Assembly: GCA_963170125.1 (NCBI GenBank)
Contig: CAUJFI010000159.1
Coordinates: forward strand, 1 to 49,456
DNA length: 49,456 nucleotides
Origin: Deinococcota bacterium
GTDB lineage: Bacteria; Deinococcota; Deinococci; Deinococcales; Trueperaceae
Reading direction: 5' to 3'
Shown here: one piece after another, positions 42,874 to 49,456 of the stretch
Layout of the letters: each line of letters starts with the position of its first letter
Numbering within the stretch: position 1 is the stretch's first letter
Translations under genes and position numbers: made by a program
Notes under the pieces: generated by a model
What the model was told of the DNA's origin: nothing
Database searches by the model: none
What the model saw: the letters and a program-made list of their open reading frames with translations, nothing else

Positions 42874-44040
42874 TTGACGGACCTCAGCGGTACGCTCTTC
42901 GCCGTCCTGGCCGCGATCATCGGCAGCCTCATCGGCTCGTTCGGCAACGTGGTCGTGTGGCGCCTGCCCCGCGGCGAGTCCGTTGCCTTCCCCCCGAGTC
43001 ACTGCCCACGTTGCGACCACCGGCTCGGACCGCTCGAGCTGGTCCCCGTGCTCTCGTGGCTCGCGCTCAGGGGTCGCTGCCGCCACTGCGGCGCGCCCAT
43101 CTCGCCCCGCTACCCGCTCGTCGAGGCGCTCATGGCGGCCGTCTTCCTCACCGTCGCCCTCGTGTGGCCCCCACTCACGTCCGGGCTCGCCTTCCTGCCC
43201 CTCTGGACCGTCCTAGCCATGCTCGTCATGGCGGCGCTCATCGACATCGACCACTACATCCTGCCGGACGCCCTCACCCTGCCGGCGGTCGTGCTCGGCG
43301 TACTAGGCGCGTTCCTCACCCGCGAGACCCTCACGAGCGCCGCGCCCGACCTCCCCACGCCCGCCGCCGCCCTCGTCGGCGCGCTGGCCGGCGCCGGGGT
43401 GCTCGCCCTGATAAACCGCGTCGGCGCCCTCGTGCTGCGGCGCTTCGCGGACACCAAGGAGCGCCTCTTCCCCGTCAGCCTCGATCAGGTCAACGTCGCC
43501 GCCGTGGTCGGCGCCCTGGCCGGGCCGTGGTGGGGCGTGGCGGCCGGAGCGGCCAGCCTGCTCGTCAACCTCATGGCGAGGCGGACGTTGCGCCTGCCCG
43601 AGCCGCTCGCCTACGGGCTCTTGGCCGTCGCGCTCGTCCTCTCGATGACCACCTTCACGGTGCCGACGGTGACGGCCGTCGGCGGGAGCGTGCTGGCCGC
43701 GGGCGCCTGGGCCCTACTCGGCGCCGCGTACTGGTGGATCCACGACCTGGTGAGACCCGACCCCGCCGGGCAGACGGAAGACGACCAGGAGCCCGTAGCC
43801 ATGGGCTTCGGCGACGTCAAGCTCGCCGCAGCGCTCGGCGCGCTGTTGGGGTGGGAGAAGCTCCTCGTATGCGTGCTGTTCGCCGTCGTGCTCGGCGCAC
43901 TGTTCGGCGTGGTCGGACGACTGGCCGGCGGCAAGCGCGTCATCCCGTTCGGTCCCTACCTGCTCGCTGGCGGACTCGCAGCGCTCTTCTTCGGCGACGC
44001 GACCATCCGCTGGTACCTCGGCATGCTGGGCGTCGGCTAG
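42874..44040 (+). CDS. pilD: Prepilin peptidase with an enlarged membrane insert
   Basis: A type IV prepilin leader peptidase and N-methylase. N-terminal IGSLIGSFGNVVVWRLPRGES, then the zinc-type Cys pairs CPRC (44-47) and CRHC (69-72) of the methylase part, the catalytic Asp in AALIDIDHYILPD (Asp124/126) and the second in GFGDVKLAAALG (Asp314). The two aspartates are ~190 residues apart because of an insert with several extra membrane spans (WWGVAAGAASLLVNLM, LAYGLLAVALVLSMTTF, VLAAGAWALLGAAYWW). Total 388 residues against ~260-290 usually. TTG 42874 is chosen: GAGG lies 5 nt before and the family N-terminus starts there. No other pilus genes are near. Confidence 0.9.
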   Translation: MTDLSGTLFAVLAAIIGSLIGSFGNVVVWRLPRGESVAFPPSHCPRCDHRLGPLELVPVLSWLALRGRCRHCGAPISPRYPLVEALMAAVFLTVALVWPPLTSGLAFLPLWTVLAMLVMAALIDIDHYILPDALTLPAVVLGVLGAFLTRETLTSAAPDLPTPAAALVGALAGAGVLALINRVGALVLRRFADTKERLFPVSLDQVNVAAVVGALAGPWWGVAAGAASLLVNLMARRTLRLPEPLAYGLLAVALVLSMTTFTVPTVTAVGGSVLAAGAWALLGAAYWWIHDLVRPDPAGQTEDDQEPVAMGFGDVKLAAALGALLGWEKLLVCVLFAVVLGALFGVVGRLAGGKRVIPFGPYLLAGGLAALFFGDATIRWYLGMLGVG

Positions 44041-44099
44041 ACGAGCCGCGTAGCAGCGCTCGCGCGCCGGTCCCCCGTTCCTAACAGAGCGCTACCCGA

Positions 44100-44108
44100 T
44101 GCTATATG
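44100..44108 (+). promoter_or_regulatory. Probable argF-argC-argJ promoter
   Basis: Extended -10 TGC-TATATG (hexamer 44103-44108); start near 44115, leader ~67 nt with a possible CACGCG/CGCGTG hairpin. No clear -35 or ARG box seen. Confidence 0.5.
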
Positions 44109-44181
44109 GTGGTCCGCGTTGGACGCGCCCCACGCGTTCGGCGCGCCTCACGCGTGAAACGAGCGGCGCGATTGGAGTGGA

Positions 44182-45123
44182 ATGGAGCCGACACGTCTTC
44201 CGAGCTTGGCAGGCAAGGACTTCTTGTCTCTCGCCGACCTGACCAAGGAGGAGTTCGCCGGCCTGATCGCCAGCGCCATCCAGCTCAAGGCCGACTGGAA
44301 GCGCGGCGTGCGACCGGCGCCCATGCAGCACAAGACGTTGGCCATGTTCTTCGAGAAGCAGTCGCTCAGGACGCGAACCACCTTCGACGTCGCCATGGCC
44401 CAGCTCGGCGGCCACTCCGTCCTGCTGAGCCAGGACTACATCGGCTTGGGCGTGCGCGAGACCGTCAGGGACGTAGCCAACAACCTCAGCCGCTGGGTGG
44501 ACGGCATCATGGCCCGCACGTACGAGCACGACAAGCTCCTCCAGCTCGCCGAGCACGCGACGGTGCCCGTCATCAACGGCCTCTCCGACTACCTGCACCC
44601 GTGCCAGCTCGTGGCCGACTACATCTCGCTGACCGAGACCTTCGGCGACCTCGCCGGCCTGAAGCTCACGTACGTCGGCGACGGCAACAACGTCGCCAAC
44701 TCCCACGTGAACGCGGCCGCGCTCGCCGGGGTGCACCTGACCGTCGCGTGCCCCCCGGGCTACGAGCCGGACGCCGGGGTGCTGGCCGCCGCCCGTGAGC
44801 GCGGCGGCTCCATCACCATCGCGCACGACCCCCGCGCGGCCGTGAGGGGCGCGGACGCGCTCTACACGGACGTCTGGATCTCGATGGGCATGGAGGAGGA
44901 CACGGCGCGGCGCAAGCGCGACTTCACCGGCTACACCGTCACCCCCGAGTGGTTCGCCGACCTGGCCCCCCGCGGGGTCTTCATGCACGACCTGCCCGCC
45001 CACTACGGCGAGGAGTGCACGGAGGAGTGCGTCTACCATGAGCGCAGCATCGTATTCGACCAGGCCGAGAACCGCCTGCACGCGCACAAGGCCGTCATCT
45101 TCCAGTACCTGGCGGAGCCGTGA
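44182..45123 (+). CDS. argF: Ornithine carbamoyltransferase (altered HCLP motif)
   Basis: Makes citrulline from ornithine and carbamoyl phosphate. A 313-residue enzyme with the carbamoyl-phosphate loop FEKQSLRTRTTFDVA, MARTYEH, INGLSDYLHPCQLVADY and the ornithine-side DVWISMGMEE, all as in OTCases. The usual ornithine-binding HCLP motif reads HDLPAHYGEE: Asp270 replaces the Cys. The SMG loop still points to OTCase rather than acetyl- or succinyl-ornithine transcarbamylases. GGAGTGGA lies before the ATG. First gene of argF-argC-argJ; argC starts 45 nt after. Confidence 0.93.
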   Translation: MEPTRLPSLAGKDFLSLADLTKEEFAGLIASAIQLKADWKRGVRPAPMQHKTLAMFFEKQSLRTRTTFDVAMAQLGGHSVLLSQDYIGLGVRETVRDVANNLSRWVDGIMARTYEHDKLLQLAEHATVPVINGLSDYLHPCQLVADYISLTETFGDLAGLKLTYVGDGNNVANSHVNAAALAGVHLTVACPPGYEPDAGVLAAARERGGSITIAHDPRAAVRGADALYTDVWISMGMEEDTARRKRDFTGYTVTPEWFADLAPRGVFMHDLPAHYGEECTEECVYHERSIVFDQAENRLHAHKAVIFQYLAEP

Positions 45124-45168
45124 GCGCAGGCGAGCGCGAGCCGACCGTGAGCACCGGCGGGGACGCGC

Positions 45169-46269
45169 ATGACTGACGGACCGATCAGGGCCGGGGTGCT
45201 CGGCGCCAGCGGTTACGGCGGCGCCGGCCTCGTCGAGCGCCTGGTGCGCCACCCGGGGGTGACACTGGCGGCTATCGGCTCGCGGGCGTACCTCGGCAAG
45301 CCACTGGCGGCGAGCTGGCCGCACCTCGCCGGCCTCCGGAGCGACCTCCGGTTCCAGGACTCCGATGACGTGATCGCGGCGTCCGACGTGGTCTTCTGCG
45401 CCACGCCGCACGGGGCAACGGCCCCGCTCGTCGCCCAGGCCCTCGCCGCCGGCAAGCGGGTCGTCGACCTGTCGGCCGACTTCCGCCTGAGCGCCGCCGC
45501 CTACGAGGAGTGGTACGGCCACCCCCACCCCCACCCGGAGCTCCTCCCCGAGGCGCGCTACGGTCTGGTCGAGCTGCACCGCCACGAGCTGCCCGGAGCG
45601 CGGATCGTGGCGAGCCCCGGCTGCAACGCCACGGCCGCCTCCCTGGCCGTCGCCCCCCTGGCGGCGGCCGGCCTGCTCGGCGAGGTAGCCATCGCCAACG
45701 TGCTGACCGGCGTGTCCGGCGCCGGACGCTCGCCTTCGGGCCCCATGCACTTCAGCGAGATGGCGGAGAACGCCCGCCCATACAAGCCGGCGGGAACCCA
45801 CCGCCATACGGCCGAGATCGAGGCCGTAGGCGGGCGCGTCCGGGCGGCGCTGGCGCGCGGCGACGCCAAGCGCCTCCTCACCCACGCCCCGTTCCAACCG
45901 GTACTCGTGGCGTTCACGCCGCACATCGTGCCGATGAACAGGGGCATCATCGCCACCGTGGCCACCCGGCCGCTCGACTGGGGCGACAGGGCGCCGACGA
46001 CGGAGACGGTCCTTGGGCTCGTTACCGACTACTACGCCGGCGACCCGCTCGTGGACGTCGGCCCGGAGCTGCCGCAGACGAAGGCGGTGGCCGGCTCCGA
46101 TCGCGCCAGCTTGAGCGCGCACGTCGACGGGCGGACCGGGCAGGTCCTCGTCTTCTGCGCCATCGACAACCTCGGCAAGGGGGCCGCCGGCCAGGCCGTG
46201 CAGGGCTTCAACGTCGCGTTCGGCTTCGCGGAGACGACCGCGCTGAGCCTGACCGGCGCGTGGCCGTGA
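45169..46269 (+). CDS. argC: N-acetyl-gamma-glutamyl-phosphate reductase
   Basis: Reduces N-acetylglutamyl phosphate to the semialdehyde with NADPH. 366 residues. The NADP-binding loop is AGVLGASGYGGAGLVERL (residues ~8-25); VFCATPHGATA; catalytic Cys in ASPGCNATAASLA; VSGAGRSPS; the His in GTHRHTAEIE; and FTPHIVPMNRGI. The C-terminal DNLGKGAAGQAVQGFNV is the family end. It is preceded by an 18-codon ORF (45120-45176) that overlaps the argF stop as GTGA and the argC ATG, which may couple translation. Its own stop overlaps another small ORF. Confidence 0.96.
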   Translation: MTDGPIRAGVLGASGYGGAGLVERLVRHPGVTLAAIGSRAYLGKPLAASWPHLAGLRSDLRFQDSDDVIAASDVVFCATPHGATAPLVAQALAAGKRVVDLSADFRLSAAAYEEWYGHPHPHPELLPEARYGLVELHRHELPGARIVASPGCNATAASLAVAPLAAAGLLGEVAIANVLTGVSGAGRSPSGPMHFSEMAENARPYKPAGTHRHTAEIEAVGGRVRAALARGDAKRLLTHAPFQPVLVAFTPHIVPMNRGIIATVATRPLDWGDRAPTTETVLGLVTDYYAGDPLVDVGPELPQTKAVAGSDRASLSAHVDGRTGQVLVFCAIDNLGKGAAGQAVQGFNVAFGFAETTALSLTGAWP

Positions 46270-46415
46270 GCACCGGCGATCACGCGGCGCCCCGAACCTC
46301 GGGGCCCGAAGCGCCGCGGGCACCGTTCCACGGCACGGCAGAGATGCCGGCGCGAACCGTAGTTCACGCGGCGTCGCCGGCGGCAGCCCGCGACGCGCTA
46401 GGAGGCAAGCAGTGA
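46266..46415 (+). CDS. Candidate 49-codon bridging ORF between argC and argJ
   Basis: Starts with GTG overlapping the argC stop (GTGA) and ends with TGA overlapping the argJ GTG (GTGA), so it fills the gap exactly in one frame. It reads VSTGDHAAP... with Ala, Pro and Gly-rich content and ends DALGGKQ. The first 13 nt (GTGAGCACCGGCG) also occur at 45147-45159 before argC. It has no family and no clear ribosome-binding site; the argJ site (AGGAGG) lies inside it. It may be a coupling device rather than a functional peptide. Confidence 0.3.
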   Translation: MSTGDHAAPRTSGPEAPRAPFHGTAEMPARTVVHAASPAAARDALGGKQ

Positions 46416-47560
46416 ACGTTCCGCAAGGGTTCCAGCTGGCCGGCGTCACGGCCGGCGTCAAGCGTTCCGGTCGGCCGGACCTCGGGGTCATCTACTCGCC
46501 GGCTCCGCTCGCCTGGGCGTACAGCGCCACGCAGAACGCCGCCGCCGCCCCCTGCGTCGCGCGCGACCGCTCCCTCGCCGCCGCGGGTGGGCCCGTACGC
46601 GCCGTCATCGTCAACAGCGGGAACGCCAACTGCGCCAACGGCGCGCAGGGCGTGAGCGACGACGTGGCGTTCGCGGCGGCCGCCGCGAACGCCCTCGGGC
46701 TAGCAGGGCCGGAGGAGGTCGTCAGCGCCAGTACCGGCGTGATCGGCCACAAGATGCCGCTCCAGGCGCTCGTCGCCGCCATGCCGCGCCTCGCCGCCGA
46801 GCGTTCGGCGGACGCCGACGGCTTCTCCAAGGCCATCCTGACGACCGACCTCGCCCCGAAGGTCGCGACGGCCAGCATGGCCAGCGGCGCCCGCGTGCTC
46901 GGCGTGGCCAAGGGCTCCGGCATGATCCACCCGAACATGGCCACCATGTTCGCGTTCGTCATGACCGACGCCCAGGTCGACCAGGAGACGCTGCGCCCAA
47001 TGTGGCAGCGCGTCGTGGAGCGCACCTTCAACCAGCTCACGGTCGATGGCGACACGTCGACGAACGACATGGCCGTCGCCCTGTCGTCGAACCTGGTGCC
47101 GACGGACGCCGACGAGGTCGAGCTGGTGCTCGGGAACGTCGCGACGGAGCTGGCGAAGCAGATCGCCCGCGACGGCGAAGGCGCCACCAAGCTCATCACG
47201 GTGCGCGTGACGGGCGCGCGGACCGACGTCGAGGCCCGCCACGCGGCGCGCACGGTGGCCGGCAGCAGCCTGGTCAAGACTGCCGTCCACGGGGCCGACC
47301 CGAACTGGGGGCGCATCCTGGCCGCCGCCGGCCGCTCGGACGTGGCCATGGACATGGCTCGCGCGGTGGTGATCGCGCAGGGCACGGAGCTCTATCGGGG
47401 CCAGCCCCTCGAGTACGACGCGCGCGCCGTCTCGAACGCGCTGCGCACCGCCGACGTCCTCCTCGAGGTCGACCTGGGCGTCGGGACGGCGGAGGGCACG
47501 GCGTGGGGCTGCGACCTCACCGAGGGCTACGTCCGCATCAACGCCGACTACACGACCTGA
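46412..47560 (+). CDS. argJ: Ornithine acetyltransferase (glutamate N-acetyltransferase)
   Basis: Transfers the acetyl group from N-acetylornithine to glutamate, recycling it in arginine synthesis. 382 residues. Motifs: VIVNSGNANCANGAQG, STGVIGHKMPL, and GVAKGSGMIHPNMATMFAFV, where the chain cleaves itself between Ala and Thr (NMA-TM) to give alpha and beta subunits, the Thr being the nucleophile; also VDGDTSTNDM and HGADPNWGRILAAAGRS. The first ~10 residues are typical. CTAGGAGGCAAGCA precedes the GTG start. With a separate argA in the other cluster, ArgJ may be the monofunctional recycling type (inference). Confidence 0.96.
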   Translation: MNVPQGFQLAGVTAGVKRSGRPDLGVIYSPAPLAWAYSATQNAAAAPCVARDRSLAAAGGPVRAVIVNSGNANCANGAQGVSDDVAFAAAAANALGLAGPEEVVSASTGVIGHKMPLQALVAAMPRLAAERSADADGFSKAILTTDLAPKVATASMASGARVLGVAKGSGMIHPNMATMFAFVMTDAQVDQETLRPMWQRVVERTFNQLTVDGDTSTNDMAVALSSNLVPTDADEVELVLGNVATELAKQIARDGEGATKLITVRVTGARTDVEARHAARTVAGSSLVKTAVHGADPNWGRILAAAGRSDVAMDMARAVVIAQGTELYRGQPLEYDARAVSNALRTADVLLEVDLGVGTAEGTAWGCDLTEGYVRINADYTT

Positions 47561-47569
47561 GCGCCACGA

Positions 47570-47604
47570 GTTCGGCCGCCCGCTTGCCTAGCGGGCGGCC
47601 GAAC
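47570..47604. terminator. Strong hairpin between convergent argJ and lpdA
   Basis: A 14-bp perfect stem, GTTCGGCCGCCCGC (47570-47583) with its complement (47591-47604), 7-nt loop. Probably terminates both genes; no U-run. Confidence 0.65.
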
Positions 47605-47623
47605 CGCGTTGGCCCGCTACCGG

Positions 47624-49018
<1,395 letters not shown>

Positions 49019-49098
49019 TGCTTCCTCCAGGTAGCGGCGCTCATGCTGCGGCACCGGGCGATCGGGATCCGAGGCCGGCTGACCGGCCTTGCGGCTCA

Positions 49099-49104
49099 AG
49101 TCTA
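49099..49104 (-). promoter_or_regulatory. Possible lpdA -10 box
   Basis: Minus-strand TAGACT; leader ~74 nt. No good -35. Confidence 0.35.
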
Positions 49105-49159
49105 CCGCCCTCCTCGCGGCGCCGCCGTCCGGCGGCGGCCCCATGCGGACGCACCTACG

Positions 49160-49188
49160 TTGACAGTGCCGGTCACAGCGTCTACCCT
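49160..49188 (+). promoter_or_regulatory. Strong promoter of a small leaderless ORF
   Basis: Consensus TTGACA (49160-49165), 17-nt spacer, TACCCT (49183-49188); 6 nt later comes ATG 49195. The best -35/-10 pair in the window. Confidence 0.7.
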
Positions 49189-49194
49189 TCGCGC

Positions 49195-49266
49195 ATGGCC
49201 GACGCCCGCCAAGGCATGACCTTCCGGTGCTGCCTAGCACTATTCAGCAGGGCGCGCTCTGGGTAG
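49195..49266 (+). CDS. Candidate 23-residue leader peptide with CTA-leucine codons
   Basis: A short ORF starting right at the expected transcription start: MADARQGMTFRCCLALFSR... (23 residues). Its two leucines are both CTA, separated by one codon (CTA-GCA-CTA), a codon rarely used for Leu here. The same region can fold GTGCT-gcct-AGCAC. A terminator-like hairpin follows 26 nt after the stop, then a gene that may be leuS. This is the plan of a leucine attenuator. The link to leucine depends on the edge gene's identity, which is weak. Confidence 0.45.
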   Translation: MADARQGMTFRCCLALFSRARSG

Positions 49267-49292
49267 CCCCGCCAGGCCCTCCCACGCGCGTC

Positions 49293-49316
49293 GACCCCGG
49301 CACGGCAGCCGGGGTC
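49293..49316 (+). terminator. Terminator-like hairpin after the small ORF
   Basis: A 9-bp perfect stem, GACCCCGGC (49293-49301) with GCCGGGGTC (49308-49316), 6-nt loop, then TCGTCTT. Confidence 0.6.
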
Positions 49317-49398
49317 TCGTCTTGAAGGCAGCCCTGGCCCCAAGATCGCCGCGTCAAGGGCGCGGGCGGCGAACCTCCCGACCTATACTGGAGAAACC

Positions 49399-49456
49399 AT
49401 GACCGACACGATAACGAGCGCCACGGGTCACGCCGAGCGCTACTCACCGGACGCCA
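49399..49456 (+). CDS. Start of a gene cut by the window edge (possibly leucyl-tRNA synthetase)
   Basis: Only 19 codons are visible: MTDTITSATGHAERYSPDA. The end AERYSPDA resembles the beginning of bacterial LeuRS, which often reads ERYxPxAIExKWQ, but this is too short to be sure. GGAGAAACC lies directly before the ATG. A TATACT at 49384-49389 could be a second, nearer promoter, although its start would leave out that ribosome-binding site. Upstream lie the small CTA-rich ORF and hairpin. Confidence 0.4.
   Translation, partial: MTDTITSATGHAERYSPDA

Noticed and set aside
44106..44798. Arg-rich ORF in the argF leader as an arginine leader peptide
   Set aside because: It runs ~230 codons across argF in another frame, and its ATG lies inside the -10 box. 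This is a GC-composition shadow.

Overview
The window is a GC-rich (about 70 % by eye), densely coded bacterial chromosome segment with housekeeping genes and no phage, plasmid, transposase or CRISPR signals. The set of genes (class II B12-dependent ribonucleotide reductase, two separate arginine clusters with GNAT enzymes beside argH, a long prepilin peptidase, FluC, a PpiD-like foldase) and the many promoters whose -10 box lies 6-7 nt before a start codon (leaderless mRNAs) fit the Deinococcota, perhaps a Trueperaceae-like lineage. That placement is inference; no rRNA is present.

Layout. 0-2.8 kb: an odd fusion of a B12-dependent acyl-CoA mutase tail to a membrane protein, then an EamA transporter. 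2.8-6.9 kb: argG-GNAT-argH-argA with a long leader carrying an Arg-rich small ORF. 6.9-9.7 kb: asparaginase, VanZ, proC and a secreted protein, mostly joined by 4-nt GTGA overlaps. 9.7-11.0 kb: tgt. 11.1-19.0 kb: a probable surface-glycan locus, with a tandem structured RNA in front of a GH26-like lipoprotein, a second GH26-like lipoprotein, a PQQ-type sugar dehydrogenase, a convergent processive GT2 synthase fused to a lytic-transglycosylase domain, and a 3D-domain protein. 19.0-21.2 kb: FtsX-type permease, recX and a broken beta-propeller gene. 21.2-26.2 kb: tRNA-Pro(CGG), queuosine-precursor-type transporter, MaoC hydratase, amidase, tRNA-Asn(GTT), a MazG-like protein and DUF488. 26.3-33.3 kb (minus strand): nrdJ, purH and a PpiC/SurA-type foldase. 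33.4-38.5 kb: tRNA-Arg(CCG)-crcB, then minus-strand GerMN, malic enzyme, a TPR protein and a small membrane protein. 38.7-42.2 kb: the conserved ffh-rpsP-khpA-rimM-trmD run. 42.3-44.0 kb: OmpH/Skp and pilD. 44.1-47.6 kb: argF-argC-argJ. 47.6-49.0 kb: lpdA on minus. 49.1 kb-end: a strong promoter, a 23-codon ORF with two CTA leucine codons, a hairpin, and the first codons of what may be leuS.

How it works together. ArgA, ArgC, ArgJ, ArgF, ArgG and ArgH cover most of arginine synthesis (argB and argD are not here). ProC adds proline. Tgt and the VUT transporter could form a queuosine salvage pair. The 11-19 kb block has parts for making (GT2), cutting (two GH26-like lipoproteins, SLT domain) and perhaps oxidising (PQQ enzyme) a surface glycan, with a candidate riboswitch-like RNA as its sensor.

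The strongest candidates for something undescribed are the tandem RNA at 11189-11430, whose two copies show compensatory base changes, and the synthase-transglycosylase fusion beside it. Two possible amino-acid-sensing leader peptides (argG; the gene at the right edge) come next.
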